In this document: piece by piece, positions 43,284-51,873 of the stretch
Position numbering within the stretch: the stretch's first letter is position 1
Layout: the number at the start of each line of letters is the position of its first letter
Assembly (NCBI RefSeq): GCF_965221945.1
Contig: NZ_OZ244925.1
Location: 1,116,001 to 1,180,000, forward strand
Direction of reading: 5' to 3'
DNA length: 64,000 bases
Source of the DNA: Poriferisodalis sp965221945
Lineage (GTDB): Bacteria; Actinomycetota; Acidimicrobiia; Acidimicrobiales; Poriferisodalaceae
Notes under the pieces: generated by a model
What the model was told of the DNA's origin: nothing
Seen by the model: the letters and a program-made list of their open reading frames with translations, nothing else
Database searches by the model: none
Position numbers and translations under genes: made by a program

Positions 43284-44384
43284 TCAGTCTCCGGTGAGGT
43301 GCGACACCCGGGGCATGACGTCACTAGCCAGCAGGTCCATGGACCGCCGCCATGCGTCCGCCGACTCGGGCGTCTCGGCATAGTCGAAGCAGAACAGCAG
43401 CAGGTGGCCGAAACCACCGACGTCGGCGTACACCTTCTCGATTGAAGCTGCGACCGTCTCGGGCGAGCCCACGAACCAGTTGTTGCGGGCGCAGTACTCG
43501 ACGGTGACTACGCCGCCGACGGGTGGGTTGCGCTCGTCGATGAGGAACTTGTGGAAGTCGAAGGCGCCGAGCAGGGGAATGAAGTACTCGGTCATCATCC
43601 GGCCCATCATCCCGCCGTAGGACAGCTCCCAGGCTTCCTCGTCGGTGGGAGCCACGAACACCTCGCGCACCATGCGCCAATCGCTGCGGCTGACGTCGCG
43701 TCCCGCCCGGCGGGCCCCTGCCTCATAGGAATCCCAGTGGCCGCTCACATACTGCGGGTTGAGGTTCAGGCTCATCGGGATCCAGCCCTTTTCCCCTGCC
43801 ATCTCCAGCGTCGGCGACGGCGAGTTCAGCCCTGCCACGCCGATCGGCGGGTGCGGCTGCTGCAGCGGTCGCAGGTGATGCACGAGGTCCATGTCGGGCA
43901 TGCCGTGCGGTACCGAGCCCTTCCAGTGCTTGCCCTCGTGGGTCCAGCCGGGCTCCTGGCTCCAGAGGTTCAGGATGAACTCGACCGACTCCTGGGTCAT
44001 CTCCCGGTTCTCGCCGGCCATGCCGTCAACCCCGAACATCTCCCAGTCACTGGGCAGGCCGCTGGCGGCAACGCCGAAGTTGAGGCGGCCCTCGGAGATG
44101 TGATCCAGCAGCGAGATCCGGTTGGCCAGCTCTGCAGGGTGGTAATAGGGCATCAGGAATCCGCCGGGACCGATGCGAATGTTCTTGGTCCGACGCAGCG
44201 CTTCGAGCGTGAGCAGGTCTGGGGCCGGGTGCGGTTCCCAGCGAGCGGCGTGATGCTCGCCGATCCACGCCTCGCCGAAGCCGAACTCGTCAGCCCACTC
44301 GATGACCTGCAAGTCCCACTCCCAGCCCTCGCGCAGGTCGCGCTCGGGCGGATGGCTCGGCATGGTGAACAGTCCCAGTTCCAT
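43284..44384 (-). CDS. Luciferase-like monooxygenase (LimB/long-chain type)
   Basis: 366 residues; AGGGG 6 bp before ATG. EFGFGEAWIGEHHAARWEPHPAPDL, GGFLMPYYHPAELANRISLLDHISEGR and FGVAASGLPSDWEMFG are hallmarks of FMN-dependent LLM oxygenases annotated as limonene 1,2-monooxygenase-like. First gene of the minus-strand operon 34037-44384, so it may perform the first attack on the substrate. It diverges from a lipoprotein gene. Confidence 0.85.
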   Translation of the reverse strand: MELGLFTMPSHPPERDLREGWEWDLQVIEWADEFGFGEAWIGEHHAARWEPHPAPDLLTLEALRRTKNIRIGPGGFLMPYYHPAELANRISLLDHISEGRLNFGVAASGLPSDWEMFGVDGMAGENREMTQESVEFILNLWSQEPGWTHEGKHWKGSVPHGMPDMDLVHHLRPLQQPHPPIGVAGLNSPSPTLEMAGEKGWIPMSLNLNPQYVSGHWDSYEAGARRAGRDVSRSDWRMVREVFVAPTDEEAWELSYGGMMGRMMTEYFIPLLGAFDFHKFLIDERNPPVGGVVTVEYCARNNWFVGSPETVAASIEKVYADVGGFGHLLLFCFDYAETPESADAWRRSMDLLASDVMPRVSHLTGD

Positions 44385-44490
44385 GGTGATCCCCTGTCGC
44401 TCTCGACGGCGCCGCGAACCCCGCGCCTAGATGCCGAAACTTACTGCGGTCGCCATCGGCCGTCACCAGCGTGCATCTAATCTCCATGTC

Positions 44491-45621
44491 GTGTCCGCAT
44501 CAGTGTCGAGGAGATGGCTTGGCGCAGTTGCCATTGCGCTGTGTCTGACTGCATCGTGCGCGAGTGACCAACCCGACGCAGGTCCGGCTGGGGTTGCGCC
44601 GGCCATCGCAGCGTCGACGAGCACGGCCGCGCCTCACGAGAGCACGCCGGTAGCGGCCACGTCGACCACTCAGTCGGACTCGGCAACCACCGACGCCTCC
44701 GCACCCGCGCCGAGCACGGCACCCCCCGATTCAGCCGCGAGCGATACCGAAGACGACCCGGCCCACGCCTCAGACCTGGCCACGCTGGTTGATTTCAGGC
44801 ACGACTACGACGACTCAGACGCCGAGGGACCCGTTGAGTACGTCGTTGGACGAGACATCGCCCCAGGGGTGTGGCAATGGTCTCAACTCTCGGCGGACAG
44901 TTGCGTATTCGTCGCCGTGGCGCCGGAGCCATGGTCTTCGGGGCCTGGTGAACCGCAGAAACCCATTTACCAGGATGATGTGGAACGCCTGTGGTGGCTC
45001 GATGCGCGCGATCCGGTCGCCCTCGCGAACGGCGAGGCCGTTATCGGCTACAGCTCGTCAGCGAACATTGACGGGATGATCTCCGCGACGTCTCGTCCCG
45101 AGTGCTTCCTTGAGCGAACCGGCGACCACAGCGTTCCTGACGAGGAGACCTATGCGCGTCGCCACGATTCGGGCAGCGGCGGCGTTGAGGGTGGCGACGA
45201 CATCCCGGCAGAGGAGCCGGAGTCTGCGGGCGAATTCGAGGGAGACACGAGCTGGGAGTGCCGGGCGCACAGCGGACCCGAGCCCGCAGATCTGCTAGAC
45301 TGGAGGGATGAACCCGGTACGCAGCACCCAGAGGTTTCATGCGTCGTCGGAGAAGGGATCCTGGCAGGCTGGTGGCAGTGGCACGAGCTCTCTGCCACCG
45401 ACTGCATCTTCGTCGTCGTCGACTCTGGGGATGAGGTCGACCAGCACCTGCACCGGAGCCAGTCACGCCGCGACGCGAGAGAGCCGATCCTGCTGCGAGA
45501 TGGCGAAATAGTGAAGGGCTACTCCGAGAGCGGCAATACGGGCTCGAGCTTCACAGCCGGCATCAGTCATCCGAGTTGCTTCTTGGAGCACATTGCCCCC
45601 GAGGACGAGTTCTCGGCATAG
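44491..45621 (+). CDS. Lipoprotein with an internally duplicated domain
   Basis: 376 residues from GTG 44491 (upstream frame is not protein-like; TAATCT 8 bp upstream suggests a leaderless start). Signal ends at a Cys in LCLTASC. A Ser/Thr/Ala/Pro-rich spacer of about 85 residues follows. Two related modules then occur: VVGRDIAPGVWQW...ECFLER and VVGEGILAGWWQW...SCFLEH, each with two Cys that may pair. They are joined by an acidic linker. No family recognised; probably an exported surface protein. Confidence 0.7.
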   Translation: MSASVSRRWLGAVAIALCLTASCASDQPDAGPAGVAPAIAASTSTAAPHESTPVAATSTTQSDSATTDASAPAPSTAPPDSAASDTEDDPAHASDLATLVDFRHDYDDSDAEGPVEYVVGRDIAPGVWQWSQLSADSCVFVAVAPEPWSSGPGEPQKPIYQDDVERLWWLDARDPVALANGEAVIGYSSSANIDGMISATSRPECFLERTGDHSVPDEETYARRHDSGSGGVEGGDDIPAEEPESAGEFEGDTSWECRAHSGPEPADLLDWRDEPGTQHPEVSCVVGEGILAGWWQWHELSATDCIFVVVDSGDEVDQHLHRSQSRRDAREPILLRDGEIVKGYSESGNTGSSFTAGISHPSCFLEHIAPEDEFSA

Positions 45622-45728
45622 ACGATCAGCGCCCCATACATTCGTAGCGACGCTGAGGCGCACTACACGCGGTTCGCGTAGCCGCAGGGTGCGAGGCGAT
45701 GTCTCTGTGAGGAGATCGGAGCGGAAAG

Positions 45729-47333
45729 ATGCCTATTGATCCGGATCGGGAAGCCTGGAAGCCGGGGATGAGCTGGGAGGAGGCGATCGCGGAAATCGCC
45801 TACCTCAAGGAGCTCGCCTCAGAGATGGGCGGACCCGAACGCATCGAACGTCAGCACCAGGGTGGCCGGTACACAGTGCGCGAGCGCATCGCCAAGATGG
45901 CCGACCCGGGCTCATTCGTCGAGATGGGCGGGCTCATGGGCGGCCCGGAATACGACGACGACGGCAACATCATCGGGTTCACGCCCGGCGGCTACGTGAT
46001 GGGTCTTGCCGAGCTCGACGGCCGGCCGGTCGCGATCGGCGGTGACGATTTCACGATCTCAGGCGGCAGCCCCCACAACGTTCACAAGATCCCGCACCAG
46101 TTCGCCCAGCCGCTGGCCATCACCTACGGCATCCCGTACGTGCAACTGCGAGAGGGCGTGGGCCATAGCTCCAAGTCCGACGAGGAATCGGGCCAGATGG
46201 CCTTGCCATCGGGTGACATGTGGTGGCAGTCGGTCGAGATGATGACGAAGGTCCCGGTGGCCTCGGGGATCATGGGATCGGTGGCGGGTTGGCCAGCGGC
46301 AGCGGCGCTGATGTCGCACTTCACGGTGATGGTGAAGGGGCAGTCGCAGATCTTCCCGTCTGGTCCTCCAGTGGTGCAGCGCGCGACCGGCGAGATGCTG
46401 TCGAAGGAGGAACTCGGCGGCTACCGGATGCACGTGTACGAGAGCGGCCAGGTCGACAACGTGGCCGAGAGCGAAGAGGACGCATTTGAGCAGATCCGCA
46501 CGTTCCTGTCGTACCTGCCGAACACGGTCTCGCAGGTGGCGCCACGGGTGGACACCGGCGACTCGCCGGATCGCCGGCCCGAAGAGCTGCTGAACATCAT
46601 CCCCACGAACCGTCGAGCCGGCTACGACGCCCGGGCGCTCATCCGACACGTCGTCGACAACGGTGAGTTCTTCGAGATGCGCCGCCACTACGCCGGAGCG
46701 ATCATCACCGGGTTCGGCCGCCTCGACGGCTACAGCGTGGGCGTGGTCGGCAGCGACCCGATGCGGCTGGCCGGGGCCATGGATGGCGACGGCGCCGACA
46801 AGTACGCCCACTTCGTCGACCTGTGCGATGCCTTCAATCTGCCGATGGTGATCTTCCTGGACATGCCGGGATTCATGCTGGGCTCGGCCGCGGAACGCAA
46901 GGCCACCATGCGCCGCGGGGTGCGTGCGTTGATCGCCTCAGCGGAGGCGAGCGTGCCCAAGGTGGAGTTCAACGTCCGCAAGTCCTACGGGGTGGCTGCC
47001 GATGCGCCGAACAGCATCGGCCTGCCGCACGCGCTCAACCTCCGATTCGGATGGCCGGCGGGAGAGTGGGGCGGCATTCCCATCGAGGGAGGCGTAGCGG
47101 CGGCGTACCGGCGCGAGATCGAAGCCGCGCCCGACCCAGAAGCGCACCGGGAAATGATCGAGGAACGGCTGCTGCGGCTCCGATCGCCGTTCAAGGCCGC
47201 CATGGCTGGCGACGTCGTGGACCTCATTGATCCGCGCGAGACCCGCAGGTTGGCCTGCACGTTCGTCAAGCTGGCCCAGCCGGCGCTTGAGGAATTGGCG
47301 CGACGCCCTCACAAGCGTGCCGTCCGCCCCTGA
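45729..47333 (+). CDS. Acyl-CoA carboxylase carboxyltransferase (beta) subunit
   Basis: 534 residues; GGAG before ATG. Two crotonase-like halves: the N-terminal half carries GGDDFTISGGSPHNVHKI and GSVAGWPAAAALMSHF, the C-terminal half FLDMPGFMLGSAAERKATMRRG. Propionyl-/acetyl-/methylcrotonyl-CoA carboxylase family; moves CO2 from carboxybiotin to an acyl-CoA. The biotin carboxylase subunit is not adjacent. The last 60 residues are a basic tail. Confidence 0.88.
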   Translation: MPIDPDREAWKPGMSWEEAIAEIAYLKELASEMGGPERIERQHQGGRYTVRERIAKMADPGSFVEMGGLMGGPEYDDDGNIIGFTPGGYVMGLAELDGRPVAIGGDDFTISGGSPHNVHKIPHQFAQPLAITYGIPYVQLREGVGHSSKSDEESGQMALPSGDMWWQSVEMMTKVPVASGIMGSVAGWPAAAALMSHFTVMVKGQSQIFPSGPPVVQRATGEMLSKEELGGYRMHVYESGQVDNVAESEEDAFEQIRTFLSYLPNTVSQVAPRVDTGDSPDRRPEELLNIIPTNRRAGYDARALIRHVVDNGEFFEMRRHYAGAIITGFGRLDGYSVGVVGSDPMRLAGAMDGDGADKYAHFVDLCDAFNLPMVIFLDMPGFMLGSAAERKATMRRGVRALIASAEASVPKVEFNVRKSYGVAADAPNSIGLPHALNLRFGWPAGEWGGIPIEGGVAAAYRREIEAAPDPEAHREMIEERLLRLRSPFKAAMAGDVVDLIDPRETRRLACTFVKLAQPALEELARRPHKRAVRP

Positions 47334-47437
47334 ACGCGCCCGGCCTGGCCCGCTGAAACTCGAGGTACCCCCGGCGCACATTTGGGCTGTGTCGCGCGGC
47401 ACCGCATCGTCGGCTATGTGGTCACAGTGACCGACCG

Positions 47438-47827
47438 CTAGAGCACCGCGAGTCCGAGGTGTTCAGACATGGGTTCGAAGTCACGATCTGAGTGGAGCAG
47501 CTGATGCCGGTTCTCCATGCAGAAGGTGGCGATCAACATGTCGATGGTCTTGCGGGGGGTGATGCCCTTGGTGCGTAGCTTCCGATAGTTGAGAGCGCTG
47601 GCCATGGCGATATGCCGTCCCACCATCGACTCGAAGAACAGCGTGTCCATCACGGATTGGGCGTTGCGCAGGTGAGCATCGCTTCGGAACCCTTGCAGGA
47701 CCTCAGCGAGAATCAGGTCACCGGTGAGAATCGGCTGGGATCCCAGCAGTTCGTCCAGCAGATCGGTCTGGCGTGTGTCGATGCCGTTGAAGAAGTCGAT
47801 CCACACCGACGAATCGACGACGATCAT
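47438..47827 (-). CDS. vapC: PIN-domain toxin VapC
   Basis: 129 residues, complete PIN fold: Asp5 (VVDSSVWIDFF), Glu in LILAEVLQGF, Asp in KTIDMLIATFC and Asp in LHSDRDFEPM. Ribonuclease toxin; overlaps its antitoxin by 4 bp. Belongs to the VapC group paired with DUF2191-type antitoxins. Confidence 0.9.
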   Translation of the reverse strand: MIVVDSSVWIDFFNGIDTRQTDLLDELLGSQPILTGDLILAEVLQGFRSDAHLRNAQSVMDTLFFESMVGRHIAMASALNYRKLRTKGITPRKTIDMLIATFCMENRHQLLHSDRDFEPMSEHLGLAVL

Positions 47828-48018
47828 CGGTCAGTGCGCATCTCATCGAGCGATCCTTCCCACGGGAGCTTGCCTCGCAGACTGCGGATGCGGCCCTGCG
47901 TCCTCGTTTGAACCAGCAGGCGAAGTCCTTCCTCCACAGCTGCACGCTTGGTGCGAAAGCTGCCCCATTTCATGGCTGCAGCCATCAGTTCGTCGTCGAT
48001 CTCAATGTTGGTGCGCAT
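47824..48018 (-). CDS. vapB: VapB antitoxin
   Basis: 64 residues. RTNIEIDDELMAAAMKWG and KRAAVEEGLRLLV form the ribbon-helix-helix/VapB family signature; the tail LPWEGSLDEMRTD wraps the toxin. Overlaps vapC. A likely operator lies at 48084. Confidence 0.88.
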   Translation of the reverse strand: MRTNIEIDDELMAAAMKWGSFRTKRAAVEEGLRLLVQTRTQGRIRSLRGKLPWEGSLDEMRTDR

Positions 48019-48083
48019 CGCCGCCCTCCCGAGGCCCGGTTGTCGGTACCCGCATGCTTGTCGATGTACGCAACCTTCTCGAT

Positions 48084-48109
48084 GTGTATATATTGTACAA
48101 TTCTACACA
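48084..48109. promoter_or_regulatory. Inverted repeat in the vapB upstream region
   Basis: TGTGTA and TACACA arms flank an AT-rich centre containing the palindrome TTGTACAA, 66 bp upstream of vapB and 71 bp upstream of the divergent metallopeptidase. By far the most AT-rich spot nearby; suits a VapBC autoregulatory site or promoter. Confidence 0.5.
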
Positions 48110-48179
48110 TTGTGGAGCGTTTCGAGAAACCTCAGAAATTGAGATGAATTCTGTTCCTGCCTGAGGGCACAATCGCGGG

Positions 48180-48908
48180 GTGGACCTCTCTGAACACGAC
48201 TGGATTCGATTCGGCGACGCCGTCATCGACTATGAGATCAGGCGCAGCGCGCGTCGGCACAAGACCCTGGAGATCACCGCCGGTCCGAACGGCGTGCGTG
48301 TGGCGGTCCCGGCAGCAACGCGCCCCGAAGACATCGCGGCGTTCGTGCGAAGCAAGGCGCGATGGGTCCTGGACCGCCTTGCGACTGTGCCAGCCGAGCA
48401 AGCTCCGCCCCAGCTGCCTGGCACGCTTCCATACCACGGACGCAGCCTGAGCTTGACCGTTGGCAGCGACGACATCGCCGACGTTGACGTGCGCTTCAGA
48501 CCGTGGGAATTGCAGGTGCTGTTACCGCCGGAAGTGGGCCCTGCCGATGTGGCACTGCAGGTCCGCAGTGCTGTCGCCGAGTGGTACTGGCTTCGTGCTT
48601 GCGAGCACGTCTCGATCGGCGTTGATCGATGGTGGCCGGTGATGGGGAGCGGCGCCAAACCCGAAGTCATCATCGGGGACCAGCGCAAACGATGGGGGAG
48701 CTGTGCTGCCGATGGCCCCTTGAGATTCAACTGGAGACTTGTGATGCTCGAGCCGGGATTGCTCGACTATGTCGTCGTCCACGAATTGGCCCATCTCACC
48801 GAACTCAACCATGGCCCCGATTTCTGGGCACTCGTGGAGTCAGTGCTCCCAGACGTCGCCGAGCGCAAAGCAGCACTGCGAGCAGTCGAAGGAACGCTGC
48901 CGCTGTGA
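48180..48908 (+). CDS. YgjP/M48-like zinc metallopeptidase
   Basis: 242 residues. HELAH (201-205) and His211 in LNHGPDFW form the zinc site; RKRWGSCAADGPLRFNW is the family signature of YgjP-type proteins (DUF45, SprT-like). The N-terminal domain is beta-rich (RRHKTLEITAGPNGVRVAVP). Physiological substrate unknown for the family. Start GTG 48180. Confidence 0.87.
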   Translation: MDLSEHDWIRFGDAVIDYEIRRSARRHKTLEITAGPNGVRVAVPAATRPEDIAAFVRSKARWVLDRLATVPAEQAPPQLPGTLPYHGRSLSLTVGSDDIADVDVRFRPWELQVLLPPEVGPADVALQVRSAVAEWYWLRACEHVSIGVDRWWPVMGSGAKPEVIIGDQRKRWGSCAADGPLRFNWRLVMLEPGLLDYVVVHELAHLTELNHGPDFWALVESVLPDVAERKAALRAVEGTLPL

Positions 48909-48995
48909 AGCCGGAACGCTTGGGCGAGTAGTCACGGTGAGCTCGAGTTCGACGAACACGAGCTCAGATATCGGTGATCAGAGCATTAGCGTGAC

Positions 48996-49904
48996 GTGGT
49001 GAACGACGCTGCGGACGCTTCAAGTGCACTTCGATTCGGATGGCTGTCGCCGTGCATCGGCAACCGGTGGAGCGATCACCGGCCGATCGTGGCCGACCAG
49101 GTGGAATGGCTCCTGCCCGAAGTGATCGGGCACTTCGACTCGCTGTGGATCGCAGATCACTTCTACGGGTTCGATGCAAAGACCGATCCCTTCCTCGAGG
49201 CTTGGACCACCATCACGTGGTGCGCTGCGCGCCTCGACGGCGCGCAGTTGTGCCACCACGTGCTCGGGCACGGCTACCGGCCGCCGGCGCTGACAGCGAA
49301 GATGGCGGCGACGCTGCAATACCTGTCGGGCAACCGGTTCATCCTGGGCATCGGGGCCGGGTGGCGAGGTGGCGAGTACGGGGCGTACGGCTACGAATTC
49401 CCGTCACCGAAGGTGCGTTTTGCCCAGCTCGAAGAGGTCATCACGATCTGCCGGTTGATGTGGACCACCGACGACCCGAGCTTTGAGGGCGAGCACTACC
49501 GCATCGACGGGGCGGCAGCGCCACCGCTGCCGGAGATCCCGCCGCAGGTCTGCGTCGGGGCTTCAGGCGAGCAGATCGGGCTCAAGGTCGCCGCCCGGCA
49601 TGCCGATATCTGGAACACACCCTGGCGACGCGATCTGGAGTCGCTGCGTCGCAAGTGCGGGATCGTGCTTGACGAGCTTGAGCGCCTCGGGCGCGACCCG
49701 TCTGGTTTGGAGATGTCAACCACCGTCGAGCGAGCGCTGCCCACTACTGACAGCGAGTCAGCCTCCTACGCCGAGTTTCTCGCCTCGCTCATCGAGGTTG
49801 GGATCCGGCACTTTGTGCTCGACTTCGGTAATCCTGACAGCGCAGAGCCCGCCCATCGATTCGCCGAGCAGGTCATCGTCCCACTGCGGGCCAGCATGAG
49901 CTGA
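48996..49904 (+). CDS. Luciferase-like (F420-type) oxidoreductase
   Basis: About 302 residues; tandem GTG codons at 48996 and 48999 both possible. FDSLWIADHFYGF, HHVLGHGYRPPALTAKMAATLQYLSGNRF and LGIGAGWRGGEYGAYG show the LLM barrel, closest in layout to F420-dependent members. Stands alone; substrate unknown. Confidence 0.85.
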   Translation: MVNDAADASSALRFGWLSPCIGNRWSDHRPIVADQVEWLLPEVIGHFDSLWIADHFYGFDAKTDPFLEAWTTITWCAARLDGAQLCHHVLGHGYRPPALTAKMAATLQYLSGNRFILGIGAGWRGGEYGAYGYEFPSPKVRFAQLEEVITICRLMWTTDDPSFEGEHYRIDGAAAPPLPEIPPQVCVGASGEQIGLKVAARHADIWNTPWRRDLESLRRKCGIVLDELERLGRDPSGLEMSTTVERALPTTDSESASYAEFLASLIEVGIRHFVLDFGNPDSAEPAHRFAEQVIVPLRASMS

Positions 49905-49948
49905 GCTTGTGCCGGGAGCGCACTAGCAGCCCCATTCCGAGCGAGCGT

Positions 49949-51292
49949 TCAGTCGGCGAACAGTTCGAGTTCGGCGGGGGTGGGTGAGCCCTCGGTCCCC
50001 GCTGGCGATCGCAACTCGGCTCGTTCCAGGGTTTCCTCGTAGAGGCTGTGAGCGGACTGGCCATGGGGTACGAACGCCACAACGTCGGTGCCGATGAACT
50101 CGACTGCCACGGCATCGCCGCGACTGACATGGGGATCGGGCCCGCAGCGCACCCGTAGTTGCGTGCCATCGAGATTCGCCACCACCATCGAGTCGTGCCC
50201 GTAGAACTCCACGAGTTCGACTTCGGCTGACGCTCCCGGCGCGAGGCGGAGCTGCTCCGGGCGCAGCATGACGTCCACCGTGCCCGTCACTGGATCTCCG
50301 GAATGGATGCCATTGCTGCGGGGAGCATCGGCGCCGCCGAGCGGGAGGCGGCCGAGCGTCGTGTGTGCGACGCCGGCGGATGCCACACAGCGCAGCCACG
50401 ACGCTGTGCCCACGAAGTCCGCCACGAACGGATCGGCAGGTCGGCGGTACAGGCCGTCCGGGGTGTCCACTTGGGCAAGCTGGCCTTCGCGCAACACGCC
50501 GACACGGTCGCCGACGACGAAGGCTTCGTCCTGGTCGTGGGTGACGAACACGGCGGTGATGCCGAGTTCGATCAACAGCCGGCGGACCTCGCTGCGGACC
50601 TCCTCACGCAGCGAGGCGTCGAGATTCGAAAAGGGCTCGTCCAGGAGCAGCACTCCGGGCCGTGGCGCCAGAGCCCGCGCCAACGCGACGCGCTGTTGCT
50701 GACCGCCGGAAAGGGTCGATGGCAGGCGCTCCTCGAAACCGGCAAGACCCACCAAGTCGAGCGCTTCGGCGATTCGGCGGGGCGTTCGCTTGATCCGATC
50801 GAGCCCGTAGCCGACGTTACGAGCCACGGTGAGGTGCGGGAACAGCGCCCAGTCCTGGAACACCATCCCGATGCGGCGCGACTCGGGTGCCACCCAGGTG
50901 CCGCCCCGCCCAGGCGGGCCCGAAACGAGCCGGTCACCGAGACCGATGGTGCCTGCGAGCGGGCGTTCGAGTCCCGCAATCAGGCGGAGCAGGGTGGTCT
51001 TGCCGCACCCGCTGGGTCCCAGCAAGGCCACCGACTCACCGGGGTGGACATGCAGTGACAAGTCGCGGACTGAGTAGCCGTCATGGTTGGGCGGATCTCC
51101 TTCGAGCGGACGTCGCGCCTGAGCTTGGCCGTAGGAGTGCGTAACGCTCTCGAGCGTGATTGAGCGTGCCGTTGGCCAATGCCGTTCGTGGACCTGAGGG
51201 GCAGGTCCATCCAACGCAGCAGAACCAGCGAGTCGCCGATCTCGATTCGACCGAAATGCCCGGACGGTGCGCACCGAACGCAGTATAAGCAA
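49949..51292 (-). CDS. ABC transporter ATPase, iron/polyamine (FbpC/PotA) type
   Basis: 447 residues. Walker A GPSGCGKTT, Q-loop VFQDWALFPHL, signature LSGGQQQRVALARAL, Walker B VLLLDEPFSNLD, H-loop FVTHDQDEA, then a C-terminal TOBE/OB region of about 120 residues. An N-terminal extension of about 45 residues before the ABC domain is atypical, so the start may be further downstream. No permease or binding protein is adjacent; it probably works with components encoded elsewhere. Confidence 0.87.
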   Translation of the reverse strand: MLILRSVRTVRAFRSNRDRRLAGSAALDGPAPQVHERHWPTARSITLESVTHSYGQAQARRPLEGDPPNHDGYSVRDLSLHVHPGESVALLGPSGCGKTTLLRLIAGLERPLAGTIGLGDRLVSGPPGRGGTWVAPESRRIGMVFQDWALFPHLTVARNVGYGLDRIKRTPRRIAEALDLVGLAGFEERLPSTLSGGQQQRVALARALAPRPGVLLLDEPFSNLDASLREEVRSEVRRLLIELGITAVFVTHDQDEAFVVGDRVGVLREGQLAQVDTPDGLYRRPADPFVADFVGTASWLRCVASAGVAHTTLGRLPLGGADAPRSNGIHSGDPVTGTVDVMLRPEQLRLAPGASAEVELVEFYGHDSMVVANLDGTQLRVRCGPDPHVSRGDAVAVEFIGTDVVAFVPHGQSAHSLYEETLERAELRSPAGTEGSPTPAELELFAD

Positions 51293-51448
51293 GGGCGTCG
51301 GCAGGTATCCAGATAGGTGAATGCCCGGTGATGGCTATGCCTGCTGGATCTCGATAGGCATGGCTAACAGAACCGGCGGGCGAAGCCAGCCCGACCGGTG
51401 TCGAAGTAGGTTGACGCCAACACGCCGGCAATGCACTGGGGGAGAGCT

Positions 51449-51853
51449 GTGGCGCTGACAAATGACGACCGGGTCGAGATCCGGGATCTGATCTCTCGCT
51501 ACAACAAGGCGATCGACACCGGCGATGCCGACGGCTACGCCAATACCTTCACGCCGGACGGCGAGTTCATCGGGATAGTTGGCACGTTCAACGGCCGTGA
51601 CGAGCTGCGGGCCTTTGCCGCCGCCTACGCAATCGAGGAGCAGTACGCAGAATTCGCCTCTGCGCAGCACTGGGTGACCAACGTCGTTGCCGATGGCGAC
51701 GGCGCCGAAGCCGCCGTGTTCAGCCACCTCCAGATGGTCAAGCCGCTGCCCGATGGCGGCAGAATCCTGCTCGTGGGGCACTACGACGACGTCGTGCGCA
51801 AGGTCGACGGCCAGTGGCTGTTCGCGCAGCGGATCGTCGTCTCAGACGCCTGA
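51449..51853 (+). CDS. SnoaL-like/NTF2-fold protein
   Basis: 134 residues from GTG 51449, preceded by GGGGGAG 4 bp upstream (ATG 51431 is alternative). EIRDLISRYNKAIDTGDADGYA, FTPDGEF and HWVTNVVADGDG are typical of SnoaL_4/NTF2-like domains found in dehydratases, isomerases and dioxygenase small subunits. Function unspecified. Confidence 0.8.
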   Translation: MALTNDDRVEIRDLISRYNKAIDTGDADGYANTFTPDGEFIGIVGTFNGRDELRAFAAAYAIEEQYAEFASAQHWVTNVVADGDGAEAAVFSHLQMVKPLPDGGRILLVGHYDDVVRKVDGQWLFAQRIVVSDA

Positions 51854-51873
51854 TCGCTGGACACCCGGGCACG

